Shown here: positions 33,944 through 43,177 of the stretch, in pieces
Position numbering within the stretch: the stretch's first letter is position 1
Layout of the letters: each line of letters opens with the position of its first letter
DNA from: Haladaptatus sp. R4
Lineage (GTDB): Archaea > Halobacteriota > Halobacteria > Halobacteriales > Haladaptataceae
Length of the DNA: 64,000 nt
Direction of reading: 5' to 3'
Assembly: GCF_001625445.1 (NCBI RefSeq)
Contig: NZ_LWHG01000030.1
Coordinates: 175,663-239,662, forward strand
The notes under the pieces: model-generated
Told to the model about the DNA's origin: nothing
Seen by the model: the letters and a program-made list of their open reading frames with translations, nothing else
The model's database searches: none
Program-made: the position numbers and the translations under genes

Positions 33944-36900
33944 CTACAGCTTAACGAGAATTGTTTTGATATCGAAGGGATCAAACGGCAGATCGACGGT
34001 ACCCGGATTCGAGAGGGACAGGTTCGATTTTTCATCCTCGATAAGATTCATCGTCGATGCTGCCTGCACCGGAAAGTCAAATTCGAGTGTGGCCTCGGTC
34101 TGTCTTCCCCAGGCTTCGTAGAGACGGATGACGAGTGCATCATCATAGTCTTCCGCCCGTTTGATCGACTCGATGACTACACCCTCGCCATTTATTTCAA
34201 TCGGTGCGTGCTCGGTACGCTCTTTGACCGGGCGAATAAAAGATGGGACATTTATCTCATAGCCTGTTTCGACGACAGAGCCTTCTTGAAGGGATCCACT
34301 GTGCGGATAGAGGGAGTATTGGAATTGATGATGACCGCGATCCGCTTCGGGATCAGGTGAATTCGGTGCACGTAATAGTGACAACCCGATATCCGCGTCA
34401 TCGACGTGAACACCATACTTGCAATCATTCATTACCGATACGCCATACTCATGCTCTGAAACATCGACCCAGTATTGATGTGGCTCTTCGAAAACCGCCT
34501 CGTCCCATGACGTATTTTCGTGCGTCTCCCGTTCGATGTGGCCAAATTGAATATCATAGGTTGCAGTGTTCGTATGGACGTTTATCGGGAAATGGACCTT
34601 CAACAATCGTTCCTCCTCATGCCAATCGACGTCCGTTTGGAAATCAATCCGTCCTTCCCCCCGTTCCAGCGAAATGTCTTGGATTAGGGTAGACTCCTCG
34701 AACTCTCGTTTCTGTCGAATCGTCGCTTTGACAGGCCCAGATTCGATGATGTCCGTTTCGACTGGGGGACTCAATTCGTCACCGACGGCAGTTACGTCCT
34801 GGTCGATATCCCATGCATCCCAGGCTTCGGGATGGTCTCGATAACTCACAAACCGATTACCCGGCTTGGATAATATCTCTCGACTCGCCTGTTTATCGTA
34901 GCAGGTAATTGTGCCATCATCGTTCAGGTCAACACGTAGCTGGGCATTCTCGATATGCGATGAGGAAACCGTCAACGGATCATTCTCAAATGCTGGTTCT
35001 CCTTCGATGATTTCGATCGTTGTCGTCCCGAGTGCGGGAACCTCATTCGTTCGAACGAATAGGGCATTCGAGCCCGATTCTGAACGTTGAATTGGTAATG
35101 GGACCCCATCGTTCGAAATAGCAACTAAATTCTCCTCCAAGTCATCCGGGAGCATTTCCGGATCTATCTCTACAACCATATCCCGCGCCCAGGACAATGA
35201 GTTCGTGACACAGATGAGGTTTGATGATTCAGCGGTCGTTACAAGACTCCTCAAGGCGTCATCCGTCACCGATTTAGTCGTCTCGAATACGCGCTCATAA
35301 TCCCGTTCAGCATCAGCGTATACCTCTGTAACAGATGACCCCGGGAGAATGTCGTGAAATTGGTTGAATAGTAATCTCTTCCAGGCCTGCTCCAAGTTGG
35401 TATGTTGGTATTCATACCCTTCATCGTAAGCGAGCGCAAGTGAAGACCAAAGTTCTGCTTCTCGGAGAGCGAACTCTCCTTTTCGGTTATTCCGTTTGGT
35501 TCGAGCTTGCGTCGTCAACGTTCCTCGATGCATTTCGAGATATAATTCGCCGACCCACGTTGGGAGATCGTCAGTTGATGCAGAGAGTCTATCGAAATAA
35601 CCTTGTAACGACCCAAAAGAGACGTCGGGAAGCGATCCTATTTCGTTGATGATTTCCCGGTTCTCAATCATCTCTCGTGTCGGCCCACCACCACCGTCAC
35701 CCCAACCAAAGAGATACGCGGTTTCCTCGACGATATCGTTTTCATCGTTTTCGAGGACGGAATCTCGAATCTGTTTAACGCTCATGTCCCCATTGTAGGT
35801 ATCTGCTGGTGGAAAATGGCTGAGAACCGATGAGCCACCGATTCCTTCCCATTTGAAAGAGGTGTATGGGATATCATTGACGTTGTTCCAGCTCAATTTT
35901 TGGGTGAAGAAGTAGGGACAATCGGCGGCACGAGCGATTTCTGGAAGCGACCCACTGTAACCAAACACATCTGGAATGAACGTGATCTGTGGGTCAATAT
36001 CGAATTTGTCACGGAAATACCGTTTCCCGAGCAAATATTGTCTCGCCAATGCTTCACCACCGGCGAGATTGATATCTGATTCAACCCAAAGTGCGCCTGT
36101 TGGCTGCCAAGTCCCCGTATCGATCTGTGACTCTATTCTTTCAAAAATTGACGGATACCGATTGCGGACGAATTCATACAGATGTGGTTGTGACTGAAGG
36201 AACGTAAATTCAGGATACTCCTCCATCAACTTCAGCACGTTCGAAAACGATCGTGCCCCTTTTCGAGTTGTCTCGGACCAAGGCCAGAGCCAAGCAAGGT
36301 CAATATGTGCATGACCTACCGCGGTGATATCATATCCAGTTAGGTCCGATCGCAAATCTGCTTTTAGCTCGTCAAGAATGCTGAGCGCGTTGGAAGCTGT
36401 TCGTTCATATGATGCTTCGTCGCCAGCATCAAATGCGAACGCATGGCTGGCCTCGACAAGCCCACGAGTGATCTTATTCCAGTTCGGCGATTCTTCGGGT
36501 ATCTCCTTGCGGAGATCGTTGAGTAGGTTGTAATTTCGGGCGAGTAGTTTGACTTTCTTGCGCTCTGCATATATGTGGGCAGTATCGAGAACGAATTCTT
36601 CGACATCGAGAAGCCCCCACAATGTTGTAGTCCCTGCTTCGATCAGAAGGTCAAACGATTCGTCACCTTCTGCCGAGTCCGTCAAACGTAATTCATCGTG
36701 TCCATCATCGAACGCCTTCCATGGTTCTCCATTCCGGTAACAGAGTGCCTCCAATCGAGGAAGTTGCTCTGCCTCTGTAGGCTGTTTAAGTGGTTCAACT
36801 CGAAATTTGAGGCTAACTGGGTGATCCCTCATCGATTCTGGAATGGTAAACTGCAAACGGAACCAGACGTTATCTCCGAGTGCAAGCCGATCGGGAAGCA

Positions 36901-37144
36901 AATCACCCGTGAGAAGATCAGTTTCCGCATCCCGACGGTCATTTGACGTCGTATTTCGGTTGCGATGCCATCGAAAGCCAATTTCACATGGTGAAAACTC
37001 GGAGAATGAGAGAGTAGATGGTTCTCTGAACTCAGCAGTCTTGTAGTATGATATGCTGTCGACGGGATCTGACTCCAGTATTGCCACATCTTGGAGCCAG
37101 TTCGACGAATCATTAGCTCTCTTCGATCGCGTAACGTCTAGCAT
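33944..37144 (-). CDS. Alpha-mannosidase, GH38
   Basis: 1066 residues from the ATG at 37144, chosen because AATATTTAATAC lies about 27 nt upstream; a TTG at 37153 is less likely. The catalytic domain (about 260-540) has GHAHIDLAWLWPWSETTRKG (zinc ligands His/Asp), FTFLQSQPHLYEF, ITFIPDVFGYSGSLPEIARA (catalytic nucleophile Asp) and, at the domain end, LLFNQFHDILPGSSVTEVYA (His ligand). A C-terminal beta-sandwich follows, with the acidic haloarchaeal bias. No signal peptide, so it is intracellular. GH38 removes alpha-linked mannose; with an importer and a GH2 gene in the same locus it probably trims mannose-containing oligosaccharides. Confidence 0.95.
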   Translation of the reverse strand: MLDVTRSKRANDSSNWLQDVAILESDPVDSISYYKTAEFREPSTLSFSEFSPCEIGFRWHRNRNTTSNDRRDAETDLLTGDLLPDRLALGDNVWFRLQFTIPESMRDHPVSLKFRVEPLKQPTEAEQLPRLEALCYRNGEPWKAFDDGHDELRLTDSAEGDESFDLLIEAGTTTLWGLLDVEEFVLDTAHIYAERKKVKLLARNYNLLNDLRKEIPEESPNWNKITRGLVEASHAFAFDAGDEASYERTASNALSILDELKADLRSDLTGYDITAVGHAHIDLAWLWPWSETTRKGARSFSNVLKLMEEYPEFTFLQSQPHLYEFVRNRYPSIFERIESQIDTGTWQPTGALWVESDINLAGGEALARQYLLGKRYFRDKFDIDPQITFIPDVFGYSGSLPEIARAADCPYFFTQKLSWNNVNDIPYTSFKWEGIGGSSVLSHFPPADTYNGDMSVKQIRDSVLENDENDIVEETAYLFGWGDGGGGPTREMIENREIINEIGSLPDVSFGSLQGYFDRLSASTDDLPTWVGELYLEMHRGTLTTQARTKRNNRKGEFALREAELWSSLALAYDEGYEYQHTNLEQAWKRLLFNQFHDILPGSSVTEVYADAERDYERVFETTKSVTDDALRSLVTTAESSNLICVTNSLSWARDMVVEIDPEMLPDDLEENLVAISNDGVPLPIQRSESGSNALFVRTNEVPALGTTTIEIIEGEPAFENDPLTVSSSHIENAQLRVDLNDDGTITCYDKQASREILSKPGNRFVSYRDHPEAWDAWDIDQDVTAVGDELSPPVETDIIESGPVKATIRQKREFEESTLIQDISLERGEGRIDFQTDVDWHEEERLLKVHFPINVHTNTATYDIQFGHIERETHENTSWDEAVFEEPHQYWVDVSEHEYGVSVMNDCKYGVHVDDADIGLSLLRAPNSPDPEADRGHHQFQYSLYPHSGSLQEGSVVETGYEINVPSFIRPVKERTEHAPIEINGEGVVIESIKRAEDYDDALVIRLYEAWGRQTEATLEFDFPVQAASTMNLIEDEKSNLSLSNPGTVDLPFDPFDIKTILVKL

Positions 37145-37153
37145 GCGTATCAA

Positions 37154-37466
37154 AATTCTATTCCAAGTATTAAATATTATGCGAGAAAATAATCAAAATG
37201 AGGGTGACAATTGGGCAAATAACTGATGCTTAAATTCTCCTCTGTTAAGGATAGAGCGCCTCGATCCGTAGGTTGACAATCATAAATATTTTGATCCAAC
37301 AGCAACGACGTATCGCTGGGTGGATTCTGTGTCATTGGTTGAGTCTCGGATCGGTGTTCTATAGGCGACCCCTTTCTTCCAGTTCTAAACCGTGTGGCCT
37401 GGAAGACCGGTCGACACAGATGGCCAGCACCAACCAATTCTCATGGAAATTCAGTTTCAGTGATTT
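37154..37466. other. Intergenic stretch
   Basis: Contains the alpha-mannosidase promoter at its left end. An open frame on the minus strand (about 37180-37335, MTQNPPSDTSLLLDQNIYDC...) has no recognisable family and I do not call it. Confidence 0.35.
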
Positions 37467-37727
37467 TCAACCTCTCTGTACGACCGTCATAGATATCATA
37501 ACGGGAAAATTCAAGAGTCGATCATCGATTTCCCGATCGATGCAGAAATCGTCTTCAGCCACAGTAGCGATTTCAGCGACAGTCATCTTCTGATCCTTGG
37601 CCATCTCCCGAAAGATATCATCACCATTCACGACCGAGAATCCACACTCATCAGCCAGCATTTCAGAGAGCGTTGATGTGCCAGAGGCTGGTGGCCTGGA
37701 GAGTATGACAAGAAATTGCTGTCCCAT
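37467..37727 (-). pseudogene. Cytidylate kinase-like N-terminal stub
   Basis: 86 residues starting FLVILSRPPASGTSTLSEML, i.e. the P-loop of archaeal cytidylate kinase (GPPGSGTST replaced by RPPASGTST), then ADECGFSVVNGDDIFREMAK, and AEDDFCIDREIDDRLLNF, the family N-terminal third. The kinase core, LID and C-terminus (another 100 residues) are missing. Either a truncated copy or a small P-loop protein; truncation is more likely. Confidence 0.65.
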
Positions 37728-37834
37728 GTCTTTGTTGTGCTACACTGGGAGTTGTCTTTTTGGGGTCAATTACCTGAACATCTCTTTGACCCCAATACAA
37801 GTGTATATTAGCTAAGAATACATATTCAAATTTA

Positions 37835-38212
37835 ATGGCTATTCATGGTACCCGAGCTCTCAGGATTTTTGTCTACACAACAATCGGCATTGCTGCTATC
37901 GGTAGCAGTCTAGTGATAAGTGATCGACTACTCGGCACTACCTATTGGCCGAATACTGCCGAGTATGGACGGAATCTCTTCATCTTTGCACTCATGACCT
38001 ATTTACTGGCTCCTGATCGCGATATCACGGAACGATGGGAATTGATTGTCATTGTCTCGCTCTCAACTAGTGTCTGGGTGATGGTGATTGCAGCTTACAC
38101 AGCTCCAGAGGGTATCCTAATAGTCTTATCGTTCATACTGATTCTTCTTGGAGTCGTGGTTGGCGCCCACGGGAAATACCGACAGTGGGCAAATCCCCCA
38201 GCCCAGCATTAG
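37835..38212 (+). CDS. Four-helix membrane protein
   Basis: 125 residues, four transmembrane helices: about 10-30, 47-65, 70-92 and 95-113 (ILIVLSFILILLGVVVGAHG). Its stop overlaps the convergent gene's stop by 4 bp. No family recognised; acidic and basic ends are short. Located between the sugar locus and the TenA operon. Confidence 0.6.
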   Translation: MAIHGTRALRIFVYTTIGIAAIGSSLVISDRLLGTTYWPNTAEYGRNLFIFALMTYLLAPDRDITERWELIVIVSLSTSVWVMVIAAYTAPEGILIVLSFILILLGVVVGAHGKYRQWANPPAQH

Positions 38213-38658
38213 CGGACAGCAGTGGACACTCGGAAAAGGCACAATCCAAGTAGTCCGCCCAGTGTCTCAAGAACAGCGGCAACTACGGCCCCAACAATAA
38301 TCGTCCACAGAATACGGAATGTAAGACCTAGCATTTCACCACCAATTCCCATGCCAGCGAGATGGATACCGAATCCTGCTGCGAGCGCTAAGGTGAATAG
38401 CCACACCCGACGGAGACTCTGATCCTGGACGGCAAGCACTGCACAGTCAGTGAGCAGTCCGACTGCAAGATATTCTAACCGAAGAAATTGGAATACGGGC
38501 AAGTCAAACCGTTTTACCACAACAAGAAACCCAGCAGAACACACAAACAACCCTAAAGTGATCAATACAGTTTGTAATCGCGTTCGTTGATCAGTTAATG
38601 ATGATGTCAAAACACTCACAATCAGCATTACAAATCTCATCAATATTTCGACTACCAA
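38209..38658 (-). CDS. Integral membrane protein
   Basis: 149 residues with about four transmembrane stretches: LMRFVMLIVSVLTSSL, VLITLGLFVCSAGFLVVV, LFTLALAAGFGIHLAGMGIG and ILWTIIVGAVVAAVLETLGG. Basic, Arg-rich loops. It converges with the gene at 37835-38212 with a 4-bp overlap. No family recognised. Confidence 0.6.
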   Translation of the reverse strand: MVVEILMRFVMLIVSVLTSSLTDQRTRLQTVLITLGLFVCSAGFLVVVKRFDLPVFQFLRLEYLAVGLLTDCAVLAVQDQSLRRVWLFTLALAAGFGIHLAGMGIGGEMLGLTFRILWTIIVGAVVAAVLETLGGLLGLCLFRVSTAVR

Positions 38659-39081
38659 TTGGGGATTGATTCTTAGTGAAATGATGATTCTGAGTATTCT
38701 CCAATGATTCTCATCTTCTTCCTTTATGACTGCCTCATAATAAGTTTCATTGACCTCTCATTATAGTCACCCTATCACTTCTAGAGCCATTCTCTCTAAG
38801 CAGAGTTCAAGCGATCGTAGCTATGCTTAACGGGCTTGAGTTTGCTCACTCGTCATCAACAGTGATATAGACATTCTACCCAGCAGATCGGCTACATCTA
38901 ATCCGTACTAACCCCGATATATCCCGGTCAGAATATAGAACGTAGAATCATCAGAATGCTACGGATGTCGCCCGACAGACCGGCCGATGCCAGCCAGTCG
39001 AGACAATTAACTAGAAAACCTCGATTGGCTCATCAAACTCGAGGTGAAAGGCAGTCTTTGCTCCTCGTTTTGTGAGGAAGA
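38659..39081. other. Intergenic stretch
   Basis: No gene, repeat or RNA structure recognised. A few short AT-rich stretches are present; nothing further can be supported. Confidence 0.4.
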
Positions 39082-39312
39082 TTAGAGCGAATCGTTGTGC
39101 TGGTCGGCTGGATCCTGTTGCTCATCGACAGCATCCGTAAACAGATCCTCATCCAACCCCTCTTCGAATTCGTTACCATTGTCTTGGGCCGAAATCGCCA
39201 GTGTGAGCAGCTCTTCGACCGCTTGTTCTTGATTGAGAAAATCACCTTGTTCGACAAGCCGATCAATATCACTCTCGATGCGGTCAGGCAAGGCGACCTC
39301 AAGTGTGACCAT
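39082..39312 (-). CDS. Ribbon-helix-helix (CopG-like) antitoxin-type protein
   Basis: 76 residues from the ATG at 39312. The first 45 form a ribbon-helix-helix: MVTLEVALPDRIESDIDRLV, EQGDFLNQEQAVEELLTLAI. The acidic tail (LFTDAVDEQQDPADQHND) is a haloarchaeal addition. RHH proteins of this kind (DUF7120-like) are DNA-binding regulators and often antitoxins, but no toxin gene is adjacent. Function unassigned. Confidence 0.75.
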   Translation of the reverse strand: MVTLEVALPDRIESDIDRLVEQGDFLNQEQAVEELLTLAISAQDNGNEFEEGLDEDLFTDAVDEQQDPADQHNDSL

Positions 39313-39454
39313 AGACACAATCCGTTCTCGAGATAGTTAACTCTCGGGCTAGTTTCTCGATGTGTAGTAGTATCATTTATCCAGTTTTGCTGTTTCCTAC
39401 TCTTTCCTCGGAACAATCTTCGAAATGCATGAAAATGAATCACCCACTGACTGT

Positions 39455-39486
39455 GAAGCTGCCGAGACGGCACAGCAACGCGCACA
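39455..39486 (+). pseudogene. SWIM zinc-finger protein remnant 3
   Basis: 32 bp matching the first coding bases of remnant 6 (60724-60755) with one mismatch, encoding the family's N-terminal AAETAQQRA stretch. It then passes into unrelated sequence, so only a small piece is left. Confidence 0.7.
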
Positions 39487-39580
39487 ATGAGAACTCTTCC
39501 GCTTCAATGTTGAATCTTCGATTTGACCAGAATTCCCATATTGGGCGATCAGACCAACTTCTGAGAGGGATTTTGTCTAT

Positions 39581-40132
39581 CTACTCCAGTGAAATTGTTC
39601 GATCGGCCCATTCTCGGAGAATCTTGACAGCCTCACGTTCGCAACGCGAGACTGGATCGTCTGTCCCGAGTTCATTGCTCTCAAAAGCGTTCATCACTAC
39701 GCATTCTGCGTCTGTACAATAGGTCGTGAACTTTTGAAGATCAGATTTCGCGTGCTGAAGCGGTATGGTGGAATCATTGATAAATACTGCTCGGGGTTGG
39801 GGAGCCTCATCGAGAATTCGTTCCGCTCGCTCGGCGTTATCGCCGGCGAGTGCGACCATCTCCTCTTCAGTCTTGCCTTCCGATCGCGGGGCATGCGCAT
39901 CGAGGACACCGTACCATACTCGATCAGGAATCGTCGTAAAGCGGTCGAGCCTGCCGCCGAGCACCCATCCGTCGCGTTCGACCTCGGGTGCGAACTCTAT
40001 GACGACTACGCCCTCGGTACCCTTCTGTTCGATCCAAGCATCGAGCGCTTGGGCGGTGAGACGGGTCTTCCCAGTCTGAGAAGGGCCGACAATCAGGGTC
40101 GAACCGGAGAGTGGGAACGGCAGGTCGGTCAT
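39581..40132 (-). CDS. P-loop ATPase coupled to the NRAMP-like transporter
   Basis: 183 residues. Walker A at about 13-20 (GPSQTGKTRLTAQALDAWIE), Walker B-like strand TEGVVVIEFAPEV, followed by RVWYGVLDAHAPRSEGKTEE and RAVFINDSTIPLQHAKSDLQ, KFTTYCTDAECVVMNAF, a RecA/FtsK-like order of strands. The start overlaps the stop of the NRAMP-like gene by 4 bp, so it is co-translated with it. It could load or control the transporter, or act independently; the family is not recognised. Confidence 0.75.
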   Translation of the reverse strand: MTDLPFPLSGSTLIVGPSQTGKTRLTAQALDAWIEQKGTEGVVVIEFAPEVERDGWVLGGRLDRFTTIPDRVWYGVLDAHAPRSEGKTEEEMVALAGDNAERAERILDEAPQPRAVFINDSTIPLQHAKSDLQKFTTYCTDAECVVMNAFESNELGTDDPVSRCEREAVKILREWADRTISLE

Positions 40133-41454
40133 CTGATGGCTGTCTCTTCACGGGCATATTTTCCAAGGAGGACGAGAGTCGCGATCCCGAGGATGACGGC
40201 AAACGCTAGGACGATCCCCGACGCCGAATCGATGCCGCCTGCAATCTGTTCGCGAACGAAGTTCACTGCAAGCGCCCCCGAAACGAGAAGTAAGGCGAGC
40301 CCCCCACTGTTGGCGAGCGTCGAGTTCGACTCTGGCACTGCCTTGGAGTTCAGGAGATAAAGGACGATGGCGAGAGCAAACGGCGTTCCAACTGTTCCAA
40401 GCGCAAGGACGAGCACGAGCTGGCCGATAACTTCCCCACCGATGATGGCACCGGGAGCAGACAGCAGCGCGAATGCGGCGAGGAGTGTCCGGTACCGTGA
40501 GTCTTCGACCGTCGTGTTCCAGCCGAGTTTATCAGCGACGAGGAACGGTAGGACGATTGTATTTCCTCCGAGTGTTGAGACTGCCGCACCACCAAGCCCA
40601 AGAAGGAAAAGCCACTTGGCGCTCGATCCGACAAGCGGGCCGAGAGCCTGTGCCGCGCTCACGGTCGTCAGGTTGGGGTCGGTGAGCACACTGGCAGTAA
40701 CGAGGAAGATCGCAACGCTGTAAATGCCAAACGCGACGAGCATCGAGGCGACGATATCGAAGGTTGCGAGGCTGTACTCACGGTCAGTCCACCCACGAGC
40801 GTGCATTGTGTAGGAATGCATCGTGATCAGCGTGATGTGAACCGAACCGCCGAGGATGCCCGCAGCCACAACCGCACTGCCGGAGGGAAGTGATGGAGAA
40901 AGTCCCTGAACGGCACTCCCTGGGTCGATCGGAACGACGGAAAGGGATGCGACGAATGCGAGGACGACCGCGGTAACGAGGATCTTCGCAAAAAATTCAA
41001 TGAAACGATACCCTCGCCCGGCGAGACCGATGGCCAGAACCAGCGCCCAGATACCCCCCCATATTCTGGCGTCGATTCCCGTTATCGTCGACGAGACTGA
41101 AGCGACCGTCTTCATGATCACGAGCTGTGCGACGCCAGCTACAATCACCACATCGATGACGAGAATCCAGGCCCACCACTCCCCGAGATACTCCTCGACG
41201 ATGCCCACAATTCCCCGCTCGGTGAGGAGTCCCAACCGCATTGCGAGATACTGCGCTAGTGCACCTGCGACCGCAGAGAGAATCACGACCCAAAGCAGGG
41301 CGTAGTTGAAGCGTGCACCCGCAGTGAGTAGACTCGCCATCGTCGCCGGCCCTGCGGCGATCGCCCCGGCAACCCACGATGGGCCCATCTCACGGAGGTA
41401 GTCGCGGACTGCTCTGCCCTCCGCGGTGGTCACAGTAGTCGGTGTTTCGTTCAT
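40129..41454 (-). CDS. NRAMP-fold transporter lacking the metal-binding residues
   Basis: 441 residues, about 11 transmembrane helices of the NRAMP (SLC11) family. TM1 aligns as GPSWVAGAIAAGPATMASLL, TAGARFNYALLW (family: G-P-G-...-D-P-G-N); the DPGN that holds the metal is GPAT. TM6 reads LGGSVHITLITMHSYTMHAR, where canonical proteins have A-x-x-M-P-H-x-L-Y-L-H-S, so the Met-Pro-His is replaced while the later MHS remains. Neighbours include thiamine-salvage genes and a Na+ symporter. A Mn/Fe/Mg role is therefore unlikely; substrate unknown. Confidence 0.85.
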   Translation of the reverse strand: MNETPTTVTTAEGRAVRDYLREMGPSWVAGAIAAGPATMASLLTAGARFNYALLWVVILSAVAGALAQYLAMRLGLLTERGIVGIVEEYLGEWWAWILVIDVVIVAGVAQLVIMKTVASVSSTITGIDARIWGGIWALVLAIGLAGRGYRFIEFFAKILVTAVVLAFVASLSVVPIDPGSAVQGLSPSLPSGSAVVAAGILGGSVHITLITMHSYTMHARGWTDREYSLATFDIVASMLVAFGIYSVAIFLVTASVLTDPNLTTVSAAQALGPLVGSSAKWLFLLGLGGAAVSTLGGNTIVLPFLVADKLGWNTTVEDSRYRTLLAAFALLSAPGAIIGGEVIGQLVLVLALGTVGTPFALAIVLYLLNSKAVPESNSTLANSGGLALLLVSGALAVNFVREQIAGGIDSASGIVLAFAVILGIATLVLLGKYAREETAIR

Positions 41455-41541
41455 ACCTTGGTGGTATTACCGGAGAATAAAATACATACCGACTCTATGG
41501 ACCGAGCAGGTCAATTGTCTCGGGGTGAGATCCCAAGCTGT

Positions 41542-41667
41542 TCACCCCCACTCTAACTGACGGATATCTCTAGTAATCACGACTACCTCGTAGCAAAATA
41601 CGAGGAGAACGCCGAGAAGACTTCCCCAGAGAACGATCGCGAAAACCATCAGACCCATGACTGCCAT
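41542..41667 (-). CDS. 41-residue single-helix membrane protein
   Basis: 41 residues: MAVMGLMVFAIVLWGSLLGV, then VLLVFCYEVVVITRDIRQLE. One transmembrane helix with a short charged tail. It overlaps the stop of the symporter gene by 1 bp (TAATG), so it is co-translated with it; small membrane partners of SSF-family symporters in haloarchaea look like this. Missed by length filters. It probably stabilises or regulates the symporter. Confidence 0.75.
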   Translation of the reverse strand: MAVMGLMVFAIVLWGSLLGVLLVFCYEVVVITRDIRQLEWG

Positions 41668-43176
41668 TACTTACTCACCTCTACGTCAATGTCTGTGTCC
41701 ACCGGCAAACCACCGTCGGTTGCCGGTTCATCGAATCTGCGAATCTCGTGGGAGAGTCGAGCTAAGTCGAATTTTTCGCTCGAAAATCGTGCGATAATCA
41801 ACGTTAGCACGGTCGAGATGAGAAACGCGCCGGCGAAGGGAATCAAATACGTCGTGTCAGCCGCTGGGAGAGCATCTCCGAGCAATGAATCCAATACCTC
41901 GTGGAGGCCGAACGGGAAGGGGAAGTAAGCGCTCCCGGCCGCGAGTCCGGCGAGACTGCTCAGGAGGGCTCCCGTACCCGAGAGATGGCCACTAAACAGG
42001 CCGTAGACGAGCGGGAAGCCTACGGCGGCACCGAGGAGGTCGGCAACGAAAAAGAGGCGAAGGACACTCTGAGCGCGAAGGCTCACCGCGATTGCGGCGA
42101 CCGCAATGACCACGGTAAACGCCCGCCCACTGAATCGTAGGGTTCGGTCGTCCGGGTTTTCGAGCAACCGCGGGAGATCGGCTGTCACGAGGCTCGACAA
42201 CGCATTGAACAGCGTGTCGGCAGTGCTCATCACTAACAAGAGCGCTAGCAAGAAGACGCTGAGGACGACCCACTCTGAGACGGTGCCCTCGAGCAGAACG
42301 AAAAAGTCAATTCCAGCGTTATAATTCTCACTGCCGAATTGAGTGACGACATCGGCATTACCGACTGCGACGACACCGAGGAGCGTGGCCAAGAGGAGAA
42401 CTAGGCCGTTAGCGATGGTCGCGGTGCGGAACCCTCGCTCAACCGTGTCGGATCCGCTGGCGGCGTAAATACGCTGCCACCACGTTTGATTGATGAGTTC
42501 CGCACCGAGGATCGCGAAAACCAGTGCAGCGCCGAACCTGATCCCTGGAACGAACCCGGGATCAAGGAGCGTGGAGTCAGCAGACACGATCCCCTCGTAA
42601 ACGCCGTCGGTTCCGCCGAGTACGAGTACGATCGTGACGATGATCAGCCCGGAGGCCGCCGTAACCGGTGTACAGCAGGACAAATCCACCAACGAGAACC
42701 GCCGTCTGCCATTGAGGAACTCCCGCTACGTGGTGGAGCGCCAGCGAAATTCCGGTCAGCTCCGCGGCGAGGAACACGAACATATAAAGGACGCTAACGG
42801 CGATCACGAACGCGTACATCGCACCGCCGTACCGCACGTAGGCGTACTCAGTGAGCGAATGGCCTTCTGGAATCACCTCGCGGATCCACGGGCCGAGCTT
42901 TGAGTACGCGAGCATCGGAATGGCCTCACCGACCCCGTAACCCACCACGGCCGCGATTCCGTAGAGGGCGCCAGCTTCTGGGGCCGAAAGGAGAATCCAG
43001 ACACCCATGGCCGAGGCGATGAGCGTGGCCGACGTTCGCCCTTCCCCAGTTGAATTGCGTGCAGTGATGAGATCCTCTACAGACTCGACCCTCCCATGTG
43101 AGAACCAAACCCCGATCCCGGTAAAGACCGCAAGCGTCGCGATCGTCAGTCCAAGCGCCACGGCAGAACTCACCAT
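41667..43176 (-). pseudogene. Sodium:solute symporter (SSF), frameshifted
   Basis: Two frames joined at about 42640-42660 give a typical SSF transporter of 500 residues (about 13 helices). The first part has SSAVALGLTIATLAVFTGIG, GVWILLSAPEAGALYGIAAV and VGYGVGEAIPMLAYSKLGPW; after VLLYTGYGGLRA the frame changes to ASGLIIVTIVLVLGGTDGVY, GAELINQTWWQRIYAASG (the SSF signature region with W-Q-R) and on to the stop. A few codons of the family (YGGLxA-x-x-x-D) are lost at the break. Start ATG at 43176, close to the TenA 2 end. The neighbouring TenA genes suggest HMP/thiamine precursor uptake. The break could be a sequencing error. Confidence 0.75.
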
Positions 43177-43177
43177 A

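Noticed and set aside
37177..37437. Minus-strand frame upstream of the mannosidase
   Set aside because: Composition does not fit, no family, no promoter; left as intergenic.
40997..41377. Arg/Gly-rich minus-strand frame in another phase
   Set aside because: Shadow of the NRAMP-like gene; no acidic bias, no start signals.
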